Positions 1-9,039 of a stretch of DNA of 64,000 bases are shown here, piece by piece. The notes beneath the pieces were generated by a model, which was not told the DNA's origin, did not search any database, and worked only from the letters and a program-made list of their open reading frames with translations. The DNA is from Ureibacillus yapensis (GTDB lineage: Bacteria; Bacillota; Bacilli; Bacillales_A; Planococcaceae). The translations under genes and the position numbers were made by a program. Positions within the stretch are counted from its first letter, which is position 1. Every line of letters begins with the position of its first letter. Location of the stretch: assembly GCF_003515775.1 (NCBI RefSeq), contig NZ_QWEI01000007.1, forward strand, positions 62,001 to 126,000, written 5' to 3'.

Positions 1-159
1 TGCCCCGGCACTCAGGGCGGTAACAGCTGGACCTAAATCACGGCCACCCAACATATAATCATTTAAATTCGTTGTTCTTTTGTATGCATACCATCCTATA
101 ACTATCATCGCCAGCATATAAATAACAATTGCCAGCAATTGAAAAGCATGATCCGACAT
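1..159 (-). CDS. putP: Sodium/proline symporter PutP, N-terminal part (cut by window edge)
   Basis: The first 53 codons of a gene running off the left edge. The translation begins [20 protein letters not shown], one hydrophobic membrane segment, and continues with a [19 protein letters not shown] stretch. That stretch is the signature of the first loop of SSS-family sodium/solute symporters of the PutP type, which import proline with sodium across the cytoplasmic membrane. The ATG at 159 is preceded by a GGAAGGGGAG ribosome binding site. Proline serves as nutrient and compatible solute, which would fit the betaine transporters further on. Only the N-terminus is visible, so a relative such as OpuE (a PutP paralogue) cannot be excluded. 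Confidence 0.8.
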   Translation of the reverse strand, partial: MSDHAFQLLAIVIYMLAMIVIGWYAYKRTTNLNDYMLGGRDLGPAVTALSAGA

Positions 160-373
160 CCAAACTCCCCTTCCCATTATTTATTGAAATTAAACTCCTA
201 TAATACCATATTCGACTTTAATTTATCATATTTTCAAGAGATGTTGTTTAATAATTTAGAAAAATATAATAATAGTTTCTGAGTTGGATTATACCAAGAA
301 CAGGAATTTAACACTTTATAAAATGGCTGTGGTACACTAATGCCAAATAATTGTTATAGAAAAGGTTGATAAA

Positions 374-1534
374 ATGGATTTCGAAAGAATGAAAATTGAA
401 TTTTTAGATCGTATTCATAATAAGGATTTAATTGCTGCAACAATTAGCCAACCGCGGCAGAAATCGAACGACTTAAAGCGCGTCAAAATCAAACCCATCG
501 AGCTAAAAGGAGTCTATCATTTACATCTTGAATATCAATACGAGCGAATTCTTAAACACGAAAATATAGAACTTGAACATTTTGAGGAGATCTTCAATAA
601 CTTATTAACGCAATTCCGCCAAATTTATTCCGAATTCAAAAATGAAAATATCCAGATTCAGCTTTCCAAAAAAAACAAAGTGACATGGAAACTGGAACAA
701 ACGAAACAATCAAAAGAAATAATCCTTTCACACAACCGAAAAAAACAATACTTATTGGATGATCAAAAACCTTATCCTTTTTTAATACGTCTTGGCGTCC
801 AAACAGAAGAAGGAAAAGTAAAAAAGCAAAAATACGATAAGTTTCGCCAAATCAATCGTTTCGTTGAGTTCATCGATGACTCACTCGGCCATTTGCCGAA
901 AAATCGCCAAATTCGCATCCTCGACTTTGGGTCCGGGAAGTCTTATCTTACGTTTGCCCTTTACCATTATTTAAAAATCGAAAAAGGGTTGGATATTCGG
1001 GTAACAGGGCTTGATTTAAAGAAGGAAGTAATCGAGGAATGCAATCGGATTGCGCAAGATTTGAATTACGATCAGCTGGAATTTTTGGTAGGCGATATTA
1101 ATGACTTTAACGAGGAACAGTCCGTCGATATGGTGGTTACGCTCCATGCATGTGATGTTGCAACGGATATGGCATTGGCCAGGGCAGTAAAATGGGGAGC
1201 CAAGGTCATTTTAAGTGTTCCTTGCTGCCAGCATGAATTAAATCGACAACTGAATTCACCCTCTCTTGAAATCATGACGCAGCATGGCTTGATAAAAGAA
1301 CGTTTTGCTTCGCTCGCTACCGACGCAATTCGAGCAGAAATCCTGTCATTGGTTGGGTATGAAACGCAAATTCTGGAATTCATCGACATTGAGCATACAC
1401 CCAAAAACATTTTAATCAGAGCTTACTTTACAGGTGAAAAACCTACACCGGCTCAACGCGATCGCTACACGGCATTTACTCGTTTTTTATCTGCCCAACC
1501 GTTCCTGGAAAATGAACTAAAAGAATACATTTAA
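374..1534 (+). CDS. Class I SAM-dependent methyltransferase (Methyltransf_32-like)
   Basis: A 386-residue cytoplasmic protein. Residues about 1-150 are a charged N-terminal region of no recognised family. From about residue 180 a Rossmann methyltransferase begins, with SAM-binding motif I at ILDFGSGKSYLTF (about 182-194) and an acidic end of strand 2 (GLDLKKE). Near residue 280 lies SVPCCQHEL, a Pro-Cys-Cys motif I associate with the Methyltransf_32 family related to eukaryotic GSTCD. The substrate is not known to me; RNA or protein are both possible. The ATG follows an AAAAGG site. A terminator hairpin follows at 1589, so it is probably transcribed alone. Confidence 0.75.
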   Translation: MDFERMKIEFLDRIHNKDLIAATISQPRQKSNDLKRVKIKPIELKGVYHLHLEYQYERILKHENIELEHFEEIFNNLLTQFRQIYSEFKNENIQIQLSKKNKVTWKLEQTKQSKEIILSHNRKKQYLLDDQKPYPFLIRLGVQTEEGKVKKQKYDKFRQINRFVEFIDDSLGHLPKNRQIRILDFGSGKSYLTFALYHYLKIEKGLDIRVTGLDLKKEVIEECNRIAQDLNYDQLEFLVGDINDFNEEQSVDMVVTLHACDVATDMALARAVKWGAKVILSVPCCQHELNRQLNSPSLEIMTQHGLIKERFASLATDAIRAEILSLVGYETQILEFIDIEHTPKNILIRAYFTGEKPTPAQRDRYTAFTRFLSAQPFLENELKEYI

Positions 1535-1588
1535 CTTCATTAAGCATTTATAATGGCGACGAAAGCATCAGTCATAAAATGGAGTCAT

Positions 1589-1641
1589 AAGCAAGTATAT
1601 GCGATAAGAATCGACACTTATTCTACTATACTTGCTTTTTT
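1589..1641 (+). terminator. Rho-independent terminator after the methyltransferase gene
   Basis: An 11-bp perfect stem (AAGCAAGTATA at 1589-1599 with its complement at 1627-1637) with a smaller nested hairpin in the loop, running into a T-rich tail. Confidence 0.75.
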
Positions 1642-1782
1642 TACAATTTCAGCTAATTTCAGACCTTTTCCACAATAAAAATAATGTGAATTAAAGTTAA
1701 TTTTTCTGTATAGATTTGTAAAATGTTTTGTTATGATAATTTAGGTTTAAATTATAGATTACGTATATCAGGGGGCAATTTC

Positions 1783-2403
1783 ATGTTTAGTTCAAGAAAA
1801 CCAGATCCGTTTTTCCTTTCTTTGCACAAGATTGCAGAAAATATGAAAGAAGCGGTTCATTACGCCAGAGATTTCCGGATCGAAACCATTGCTGACTTAA
1901 AAGAGCTAAGCGTCAAAATGAAAAAGTATGAAACAGATGGCGATGACTTAATTCATGAATTAATCGTTATGTTGAATAAATCCTTCATGACACCGATTGA
2001 ACGTGAAGATATATTGGCATTGGCGAATAAAATGGATGATGTTCTGGACGGTGCCGAACATTGCGTCGCACGTTTTGAAATGTTCTCTTTCACTGAAATT
2101 AACGAATCGATGAGGAAATTCTTTGATTATATCTCAAAAAGTGCAGATGAAATTGTTGCTGCGACGGATTTATTGAACCGGAAAGATTTAATTGCCATGC
2201 GCAAACATATTATTCTAATCAAAGATTACGAGCGTCAGTGCGATGAAATTTCCCGTTCCTCAACAAAACAACTTTTCTTGCATGAAAAAGACCCGATCCG
2301 TCTAATTAAATTTCGCGACATCTATGATCAACTGGAGGAAATTGCCGATTCATGCCAAGATGTAGCAAATACACTAGAAACTATTATTATGCGTAACGCG
2401 TAA
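1783..2403 (+). CDS. DUF47 / PhoU-like accessory protein of the Pit phosphate transporter
   Basis: A 206-residue, mostly helical, charged soluble protein of the DUF47 family (TIGR00153, like YkaA of Bacillus subtilis), a relative of PhoU. Such proteins are almost always encoded with low-affinity phosphate permeases and are thought to gate or couple them. The gene lies 22 bp upstream of pit in the same direction, which supports the same role. The start was set at 1783 because a CAGGGGGC site sits 7 bases upstream; an in-frame ATG 60 bases earlier has no such site. The repeated acidic/helical motif ETDGDDLIHEL (about residues 50-60) is typical of PhoU-like metal-binding helices. Confidence 0.88.
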   Translation: MFSSRKPDPFFLSLHKIAENMKEAVHYARDFRIETIADLKELSVKMKKYETDGDDLIHELIVMLNKSFMTPIEREDILALANKMDDVLDGAEHCVARFEMFSFTEINESMRKFFDYISKSADEIVAATDLLNRKDLIAMRKHIILIKDYERQCDEISRSSTKQLFLHEKDPIRLIKFRDIYDQLEEIADSCQDVANTLETIIMRNA

Positions 2404-2425
2404 GAGTAAGAACGGGGATTTTAAA

Positions 2426-3442
2426 ATGGATATTCTATTAATACTTACTATTTTAGTTGTGATATTTGCTTTAGCATTCGACTTTATCAATGGTTTTCAT
2501 GATACAGCCAATGCCATTGCGACATCCGTTTCCACCCGTGCATTGCCGCCGCGCGTTGCTGTATTAATGGCTGCGGTAATGAACTTTTTAGGAGCGATTA
2601 CTTTTGTAGGGGTAGCAAAGGCAATCGCCAAAGATATTGTCGATCCTTTTTCATTAAATGTTACGGCGGACGACACGACGGGTAGTGTTGTCATTTTGGC
2701 GGCGTTATTATCTGCGATTACTTGGAACCTGCTGACATGGTACTTTGGGATTCCATCAAGTTCCTCCCATACATTAATCGGCTCCATCGCCGGCGCTGCT
2801 ATTGCCGCTGCAGGCTTTGGAATTCTGAATTACAACGGGTTTAGCAGCATTATTTTGGGTTTGATACTTTCGCCTTTCTTGGCGCTTGCTGTTGGTTTTC
2901 TGTTTATGTCAATTTTTAAGGCCTTATTCAAAAACATGAACTTATATCGAACGAACAAAGGTTTTCGTACTTTGCAAATTCTTACGGCGGCGATTCAATC
3001 TTTTACCCATGGAACGAACGATGCCCAAAAAGCAATGGGAATCATCACAATGGCATTGATTGCCGCAGGGTTGCAAGGCGATGACGAGGTACAGGATTGG
3101 GTGCGAGTCGCCTGCGCCATTGCGATGGGTCTTGGCACTTCCATCGGCGGTTATAAAATCATTAAAACGGTCGGCGGGAAAATCATGAAAATCCGTCCAG
3201 TAAACGGCGCTGCTGCCGACTTGGCTTCTGCCTCCATCATTTTCGGGGCAACGCTCATTCACCTGCCAGTATCGACAACCCATGTCATTTCTTCGGCCAT
3301 TATGGGGGTAGGTTCTGCACAACGGGTGAAAGGCGTTAGATGGGGCGTTGCTCGAAGGATCGTCCTGACATGGCTCATTACAATGCCGATCTCGGCTGTT
3401 ATGGCGGGCATTTTCTTCTTTATCCTGGATTTGTTCTTTTAA
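2426..3442 (+). CDS. pit: Inorganic phosphate transporter, PiT family
   Basis: A 338-residue integral membrane protein with about ten hydrophobic segments. It carries the duplicated PiT signature: an N-terminal half with FDFINGFHDTANAIATSV and a C-terminal half with SFTHGTNDAQKAMG. These motifs define the low-affinity metal-phosphate:proton (or sodium) symporters. The length matches the shorter Bacillus-type Pit. It forms an operon with the DUF47 gene just upstream and ends in a strong bidirectional terminator. Confidence 0.92.
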   Translation: MDILLILTILVVIFALAFDFINGFHDTANAIATSVSTRALPPRVAVLMAAVMNFLGAITFVGVAKAIAKDIVDPFSLNVTADDTTGSVVILAALLSAITWNLLTWYFGIPSSSSHTLIGSIAGAAIAAAGFGILNYNGFSSIILGLILSPFLALAVGFLFMSIFKALFKNMNLYRTNKGFRTLQILTAAIQSFTHGTNDAQKAMGIITMALIAAGLQGDDEVQDWVRVACAIAMGLGTSIGGYKIIKTVGGKIMKIRPVNGAAADLASASIIFGATLIHLPVSTTHVISSAIMGVGSAQRVKGVRWGVARRIVLTWLITMPISAVMAGIFFFILDLFF

Positions 3443-3444
3443 AT

Positions 3445-3490
3445 AAAATGAAATGCCGGACAAACAATATCGTCCGGCATTTCATTTTTT
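3445..3490. terminator. Bidirectional terminator between pit and the convergent small gene
   Basis: A 17-bp perfect stem (3445-3461 with 3472-3488) built around ATGCCGGAC, flanked by A-rich and T-rich ends, so it can work for both converging genes. It slightly overlaps the stop of the minus-strand gene. Confidence 0.85.
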
Positions 3491-3947
3491 ACTTTTTAAT
3501 CTTGAATCCTTCTTCTTTCAAGTAACTTACCGCAGCTTCACGTGTACCAAAAGATTCTTCCAAATTGTTATTAAAATAGATATTCCAATCACGCTGATCG
3601 TGTCTTAATTCAATAATCACACCATCTTGGCCAATCCATGTTTCCTCGATGGGTGTTTCCAAATCTTCGGATAAATAATCGATGGCATCTTGTACGATTT
3701 CTCTTAAAGCTCGTTCATCGAAGTCCCGGATATTTACTAATCCTTTATCATTTGAGAGGCTATCGTACTTTAATAAATCCCCCACATACACAAAGCCGTT
3801 TCCATTTGGATGAAGTTTTTCAACCACGATGGTTTTTTCATATAAACTATCTTCGAAATGATAGTTCACACGATTCAACGAGATTTCCTTTTTGCTTAGT
3901 TGTGGAAACGATTCAATAATCGCTTGTTTTTCTTCAAATGATAACAT
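3489..3947 (-). CDS. Conserved hypothetical acidic protein
   Basis: A 152-residue soluble protein with no signal peptide or membrane segment. I do not recognise the family. It is rich in acidic residues (RDFDERALREIVQDAIDYL around 83-102) and aromatic residues in its second half (WIGQDGVIIELRHDQRDWNIYF), giving the look of a small alpha/beta fold. An AAAGGAG site lies 9 bases before the ATG, so it is a genuine gene. It is followed by the AI-2E-type permease gene upstream on the same strand, 97 bp apart. Confidence 0.6.
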   Translation of the reverse strand: MLSFEEKQAIIESFPQLSKKEISLNRVNYHFEDSLYEKTIVVEKLHPNGNGFVYVGDLLKYDSLSNDKGLVNIRDFDERALREIVQDAIDYLSEDLETPIEETWIGQDGVIIELRHDQRDWNIYFNNNLEESFGTREAAVSYLKEEGFKIKK

Positions 3948-3990
3948 GTTATTTATATTCTCCTTTTACCTTCATAATAGCCTGGTTATC

Positions 3991-4037
3991 GCAAAAGCGA
4001 AGCACAGTACACCACTATGGCATACTGCGCTTGCTTC
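3991..4037 (-). terminator. Possible terminator or hairpin after the AI-2E permease gene
   Basis: On the minus strand GAAGCAAGCGCAGTATG can pair with GTACTGTGCTTCGC, followed only by TTTTGC. The T-run is weak, so termination may be partial and allow read-through into the 152-residue gene. Confidence 0.35.
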
Positions 4038-4044
4038 AAATCTG

Positions 4045-5124
4045 TCAAACTGTTTTGGTGGCAGCCTCTTTTATCTTTTTCCGTTCTTCATAAATGTTCT
4101 TCACAATTACTTTGATCACTGCATACGTAGGAATGGCGATGATAATAAAGAGAAATCCGCCGATATTTCCTGCAGCCAATACAATGGTGATGACCGTTAA
4201 TGGGTGAACGTCCAGTGATTTCCCCATAATATTCGGGGTAATCAAGTTGCTTTCAAGCTGTTGGGCAACTAAAGTAATCACAGCCACCCAAACAACCAAA
4301 ATCGGGTCTTGTATAATGGCAACAACAAGTGCCGGAGCCAAAGAGATCCACGGACCTATAAACGGAATCATGTTCATGAAAAATGCAAAAATCGCAAGCA
4401 ATAACGAGTATTCCAAACCGATGATCAAATATCCAATATACATCATGCTGGCCAAGATAAAACTAATTAACACTTGTCCTTGCACATAGTTTCGCAAAAC
4501 TTCATCGATATCCGCCAATGTATTTTTTACCCAAGTGCGTCTTTCACCACTAAAAATATTGTATATGTTCGGTGCAAACTTTTCATGATCTTTCAGCATG
4601 TAGATAAAGAAAAAGGGAACGAGGATTAACGTAAATGTTGCCGTCACAGTTCCGCTCACAAAACTTACAATAAATTTGCTCCCTTTCATTGCTACATCTT
4701 GAATGGATGTAGAAACGGAGTCGATAAAATTCTCCACTTGAGGCGGTAAATTGTCTTTGTTTTCCAATACGAAGTCGGCGGCATCCATAATTTTATCCTC
4801 AATATAAGGTGCATTTTCCACTAAATTATTCACCTGATTCAAGATCGGGTTGCCGATTAAAAGCAAAATGCCTGTCACAATGCCTGCCAGCAATAGGACA
4901 ATGGTCGAGATGCTTGCCCATCTGGGGACGCCTTTTTTCTCCATCCATCTTTGCAGCGGTTCGGAAATATAATAAAGCACGCCACCAAGCAGCAATGGGA
5001 TGAAAATGGTGGTAATGATAATAAAGATTGGATTCAAAATCCAGTGTATTTCAATCGCATATTTAATTATTAATAGTACAATGATTGTTCCGATTCCCGC
5101 CTGGAACCATACTTTCTTGGTCAC
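4045..5124 (-). CDS. AI-2E family (UPF0118 / PerM) membrane transporter
   Basis: A 359-residue polytopic membrane protein of the AI-2E (formerly UPF0118/PerM) family, like YueF or YdbI of Bacillus. The topology is typical: paired N-terminal helices, a helical soluble insert (about residues 90-150), then a hydrophobic C-terminal half with MIPFIGPWISLAPALVVAI and QQLESNLITPNIMG, the family hallmark. Members have been linked to autoinducer-2 export or to cation/proton exchange, and the substrate here is unknown. The reading frame is open to a GTG at 5136, but that GTG overlaps the GAGGTG ribosome site. The GTG at 5124 lies 9 bases after it and gives MTKKVWFQ, as in homologues. Confidence 0.85.
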   Translation of the reverse strand: MTKKVWFQAGIGTIIVLLIIKYAIEIHWILNPIFIIITTIFIPLLLGGVLYYISEPLQRWMEKKGVPRWASISTIVLLLAGIVTGILLLIGNPILNQVNNLVENAPYIEDKIMDAADFVLENKDNLPPQVENFIDSVSTSIQDVAMKGSKFIVSFVSGTVTATFTLILVPFFFIYMLKDHEKFAPNIYNIFSGERRTWVKNTLADIDEVLRNYVQGQVLISFILASMMYIGYLIIGLEYSLLLAIFAFFMNMIPFIGPWISLAPALVVAIIQDPILVVWVAVITLVAQQLESNLITPNIMGKSLDVHPLTVITIVLAAGNIGGFLFIIIAIPTYAVIKVIVKNIYEERKKIKEAATKTV

Positions 5125-5223
5125 TCCTGAGCTCACCTCTTACCACATTATTCCTTTGTTAACTATTTCCTATTCAACTATAACTAATTTTCATTTTACA
5201 TGTTTGCAAGCATATACGTATAT

Positions 5224-5254
5224 AAAAAACCTCCCGGAATTTTTATCCCGGGAG
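5224..5254 (-). terminator. Terminator of the M3 peptidase gene
   Basis: Minus-strand stem CTCCCGG / CCGGGAG (5248-5254 with 5231-5237) with a T-run beyond it at 5225-5230. It lies a few bases beyond the peptidase stop codon. Confidence 0.8.
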
Positions 5255-5262
5255 ATTTGCAC

Positions 5263-6960
5263 TCAGTACTTTGCATCGTCGACAGAATTTAAATAATCTT
5301 CAATCGCATCGATGACGGATGCAAGGCAGCCATCTTCGAACGGAGAAATTAGCCCCGCCTCTTTTACAAGCTTCGTAAAGGATAACGATCCACCCAACTG
5401 ACATAGATGAATATAGTCTTTCCATGCTCCCTCAAAGTCTTCTCTTGAACGCTTCCAGAATTGGAAAGCACAGACTTGAGCCAGCGTATAGTCGATATAA
5501 TAGAATGGACTAGCATAAATATGGCCTTGTCGTTGCCAGAAACCGCCCGCTTCTAAATATTCATAGCCATCATAATCACGGTGCGGCAAATACTTCTTTT
5601 CAATTTCTTTCCAAGCTCGTTTGCGCTCATCAGGTGTCATTGATGTTTTTTCATATACCACATGCTGGAACTCATCCACGGCCACACCATATGGCAAGAA
5701 CTGCAAGGCGTTGCTTAGGTGGGAGAATTTATATTTGTCTGTTTCTTCTTTAAAGAAGAGCTCCATCCAAGGCCATGTGAAAAATTCCATGCTCATGGAA
5801 TGGATTTCGGCAGATTCATAGGTTGGCCATAAATATTCCGGAATCCCGATGCTGCGGCTTGAGTAGACCTGGAAAGCGTGGCCCGCTTCATGTGTCAGCA
5901 CATCGATATCACCGGAAGTTCCATTAAAGTTGGAGAAAATAAATGGTGAATCATAATTTTCGATAAATGTACAATAGCCGCCGCTTTCTTTTCCTTTTTT
6001 CGCGACCAGGTCCATTAGCTCACGGTCAATCATGTAATTGAAAAATTCGCCTGTTTCAGCAGACAGTTCTTCATACATTTTTAACCCGTTTGCCACAATC
6101 CATTCCGGCTCCCCTTTTGGCTTTGCATTTCCCGACAGGTAGTTCAATCCTTCATCGTAGTACTTAAAATCATTAATTCCAATGCGTCTAGCTTGTCGTT
6201 CATATAGCTTCGTCGCAATCGGTACAATTAGCTTTTGTACTTGGTTGCGGTAATTTGCAACCATTTCGGCATTATAATCAATCCGATTCATATTGACATA
6301 GCCCAATTCAACATAGTTTTTATACCCTAAAGTGGTTGCGATCTTATGGCGGAGCTTTACTAACTTATCAAAAATTTCATCAAACTTCCCGCCATTTTCA
6401 CTAAAGAAATCAAAGCGTGCAATCATCGCGTTTTTGCGGACTTCGCGATCCGTTGATTCTCCATATGGAGCAAGCTGTGCAAGCGTCAATGTTTTGCCGT
6501 CAAATTCAATTTGGGCGGAAGCGACAAGCTTGTTGTATTCGGAAACAAGTTTGTTTTCCTGTTGCATTAACTCTATTACTTCAGGAGAAAAGGCTTTAAT
6601 TTGATTTTCGGCTAATGCGAATAGCTGCGTTCCCCATTTATCCTCCAATTGCGTTCTGAAAGGCGACTTTACAAGTTCTTGATAATATTCAAAGAGAAGT
6701 TCTTCAAATTGCGGCTCTACTTCATCCAAATAATCTCTTTCCTTTTGATAGAATTCATCATTTGTATCAATCGAAGCGCGAATATAGACAATATTGGCTT
6801 GTGTGGAAAAGTCATTGCGGCAGCTATTAATCTTTTCAATTGATTCACTTTGTTTCTCAACTGAATCTGACTCTTTAAACTGTTTAATGAGCTCTCTGAC
6901 CTTCACTTTCAGCTCCTCGAGATTTGGCCTTTTATATTCATAATCTTTAAATGTAATCAT
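5263..6960 (-). CDS. M3 family oligoendopeptidase
   Basis: A 565-residue cytoplasmic zinc metallopeptidase of the M3 (thimet/PepF) family, which degrades short peptides. The zinc site HEAGH is in DVLTHEAGHAFQVY (about residue 350), and a downstream glutamate occurs in YESAEIHSMSMEFF. An N-terminal helical region (1-150) precedes the catalytic part, as usual. The length fits the 560-residue M3 subgroup rather than classical PepF of about 600. The ATG at 6960 follows GAGAGGTG by 7 bases. It probably processes peptides brought in by transporters such as the two Opp systems in this window; that link is inference. Confidence 0.9.
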   Translation of the reverse strand: MITFKDYEYKRPNLEELKVKVRELIKQFKESDSVEKQSESIEKINSCRNDFSTQANIVYIRASIDTNDEFYQKERDYLDEVEPQFEELLFEYYQELVKSPFRTQLEDKWGTQLFALAENQIKAFSPEVIELMQQENKLVSEYNKLVASAQIEFDGKTLTLAQLAPYGESTDREVRKNAMIARFDFFSENGGKFDEIFDKLVKLRHKIATTLGYKNYVELGYVNMNRIDYNAEMVANYRNQVQKLIVPIATKLYERQARRIGINDFKYYDEGLNYLSGNAKPKGEPEWIVANGLKMYEELSAETGEFFNYMIDRELMDLVAKKGKESGGYCTFIENYDSPFIFSNFNGTSGDIDVLTHEAGHAFQVYSSRSIGIPEYLWPTYESAEIHSMSMEFFTWPWMELFFKEETDKYKFSHLSNALQFLPYGVAVDEFQHVVYEKTSMTPDERKRAWKEIEKKYLPHRDYDGYEYLEAGGFWQRQGHIYASPFYYIDYTLAQVCAFQFWKRSREDFEGAWKDYIHLCQLGGSLSFTKLVKEAGLISPFEDGCLASVIDAIEDYLNSVDDAKY

Positions 6961-7093
6961 TCTCGCACACCTCTCTAATTTTTCGGATATCGAAATGATA
7001 CTATCATTATTAATGATTATACTCTATAGCACAACTATTCCGATAATGAATCGACTAGAAAAACAAGCCTTTTAGGGTCCCCCAGCACTATTC

Positions 7094-8830
7094 CTACCTT
7101 ACCGTAAATTGCTGGATTGAATCTTGAAGTGCTGCAATTTCTTCCGATAAGTCACTGGACGCCTCGGCAACAAGCCCAATCGCTTTTTGCTGTTCTTCGA
7201 CTGAAGCTGTTACTTCTTCTGTCGCAGCAGCATTGCGTTCGCTGATTTGCGCTATATTTTTGATGGCAAGTGTCATGGCATCCTTGGAACGATTCAATTG
7301 GTTGACACCCGCCGTAACCACTTCGATTGTTTGAATGATATGTTCCACAGCGGAGTCGATTTCTTTAAAGGAGCTTTCCGTTTCCGAAACTGATTTATTT
7401 TGATCTTGAACAATCGAATTTGTCCGTGACATTTCACTTGTCACAATATCTGTTTCGTTGACGATCCCGCGCAACGTGTTGCGAACCAATTCCGTTGCTG
7501 CATTCGTTTGGTCTGCCAACTTTCGAACTTCTTCAGCCACCACAGCAAATCCTTTCCCATGTTCCCCGGCTCTGGCTGCCTCGATTGAAGCATTTAATGC
7601 AAGCAAGTTCGTCTGATTGGATATTTCATTAATGGTTCCAACGATTCCTTCTATTTCCCTCACTTTTAAGATTAAACTATCGATGACCGTTTGAACTTTC
7701 ATGATTAATTCATATGAGTCATTTGAACGTTCTTTTAATATTGAAAGGTTTTCAAGCCCTTGTTCATTTGAGGACTTCATGGCTTTGGAAGATTGCAGCA
7801 TGGATTCGTTCTGCTCATGAAGCATTTCAATTTCTCTTGCCAATTCGATGGTGGTTTGGTTGGTTTCTTCTGCATCTGATGCTTGCTGTGTCGCGCCATT
7901 TGCTACCTCAGAAACTGCTTTTACGATGTCTTCACCATATGCGGTTGTTTCTTCCGCTACGGCCGAAAGATTTGAAGAGGTCGTTTGAATTTCGACAATG
8001 GTAGATTCAACCCCTGTAATGACATTTTTGAGCTGCTGAACCATATCATTAAACCCATTATTCAAATGTCCGACTTCATCTTTCCGCGGCAATTCCTCAA
8101 TTTCCACCGTTAAATTGCCTTTTGCTACTTCACGAACCCTCTTCGATAATCTTATTAACGGAAATGCTAGATGCCTTGAAAATGCGATGGTTACCAAGGC
8201 ACCGATCAATATGGATGCCACAAGTGTAATGATGATCACGGTTAATAAATCATTCGCCGGTGCATTAAAGTCTTGAGTGTATGTACCCGATGCGACAATC
8301 CAGTTCCAATTTGGATCAACTTTGGAATAAATGAGCTTGGGTGCAACAACATCCTGTCCAGGAAGTTCGAATTCATAGTAGGTAAATCCCCCACCTTCCA
8401 ATGCCCTATCTTTAACTTCCCGAATAAAATACTGCCCCGAGCTGTCTTGGTCATTCCAAAGGCTGTCCCCTTCTCTAGTGGGATGCCCAAGCAAGGTTCC
8501 GTCATGCCCTAAAATATAGATATATCCATTTTCCCCAAGGTCGCCTGGATAAGAGATTTTACGTGTACCATCTTCATTTCTGGGTCCAATTAAAGTGGAT
8601 TTCACTTGTTCTTGCGCTTCTTCAAGTGAAAGTGCCCCATTCTCCACTTCATTGTTAACGGAATCAATCAATTGCATGGCTGATTCCACACTATTTTTTA
8701 TAACTTGTTCCCCTAAATCATCCATACTATTTTTAGCTTCAAAATAACTAACTAGCCCAATTACAATGGTTGGTACCAGCAATAGTATAAAAGAATGCAA
8801 AAATAGTTTTCCCCTTATTGAATTCTTCAA
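7094..8830 (-). CDS. Methyl-accepting chemotaxis protein with Cache sensor
   Basis: A 578-residue transmembrane chemoreceptor. TM1 lies at about 10-30, an extracellular Cache-type sensor at about 30-185 (with the [19 protein letters not shown] and [10 protein letters not shown] motifs of single-Cache domains), TM2 at about 190-212, HAMP at about 213-265, then the long coiled-coil signalling domain. The conserved hairpin tip [20 protein letters not shown], where CheA and CheW dock, is near residues 400-420. The start is a TTG with AAGGGGTGGGG upstream. The ligand is unknown; small carboxylates or amino acids are usual for this sensor type. A second receptor gene lies 209 bp upstream. Confidence 0.92.
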   Translation of the reverse strand: MKNSIRGKLFLHSFILLLVPTIVIGLVSYFEAKNSMDDLGEQVIKNSVESAMQLIDSVNNEVENGALSLEEAQEQVKSTLIGPRNEDGTRKISYPGDLGENGYIYILGHDGTLLGHPTREGDSLWNDQDSSGQYFIREVKDRALEGGGFTYYEFELPGQDVVAPKLIYSKVDPNWNWIVASGTYTQDFNAPANDLLTVIIITLVASILIGALVTIAFSRHLAFPLIRLSKRVREVAKGNLTVEIEELPRKDEVGHLNNGFNDMVQQLKNVITGVESTIVEIQTTSSNLSAVAEETTAYGEDIVKAVSEVANGATQQASDAEETNQTTIELAREIEMLHEQNESMLQSSKAMKSSNEQGLENLSILKERSNDSYELIMKVQTVIDSLILKVREIEGIVGTINEISNQTNLLALNASIEAARAGEHGKGFAVVAEEVRKLADQTNAATELVRNTLRGIVNETDIVTSEMSRTNSIVQDQNKSVSETESSFKEIDSAVEHIIQTIEVVTAGVNQLNRSKDAMTLAIKNIAQISERNAAATEEVTASVEEQQKAIGLVAEASSDLSEEIAALQDSIQQFTVR

Positions 8831-8990
8831 TAAACCCCACCCCTTCTAGATGCCTCTTTTCCTACAATTTTATACCACATTTTACAAATTATATAGCACC
8901 TTTTTAATAGTTTTGAAATAACTTTCTGCTTGAAAGCGCTCTTTCTGTGTTTAACCTACCTTTTGGCAACTCTATTAAAGCGGAGGAAAT

Positions 8991-9030
8991 AAAAAAGCGC
9001 ATACACCATGCAAGATGATGAATGCGCATT
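8991..9030 (-). terminator. Terminator of the second chemoreceptor gene
   Basis: Minus-strand stem ATGCGC/GCGCAT (9022-9027 with 8997-9002) with a long loop, followed by TTTTTT. It separates the two receptor genes into independent units. Confidence 0.65.
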
Positions 9031-9039
9031 TTATGATGT

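Noticed and set aside
2942-3463. A 173-codon minus-strand frame opposite pit
   Set aside because: It is antisense to a well-conserved transporter gene, has no ribosome site and an implausible Arg/Cys/His-rich composition.
8931-8944. Catabolite-response (cre) element TGAAAGCGCT upstream of the chemoreceptor gene at 7094
   Set aside because: The conserved final CA of the consensus is missing, so it is only a partial match; mentioned as context but not called.
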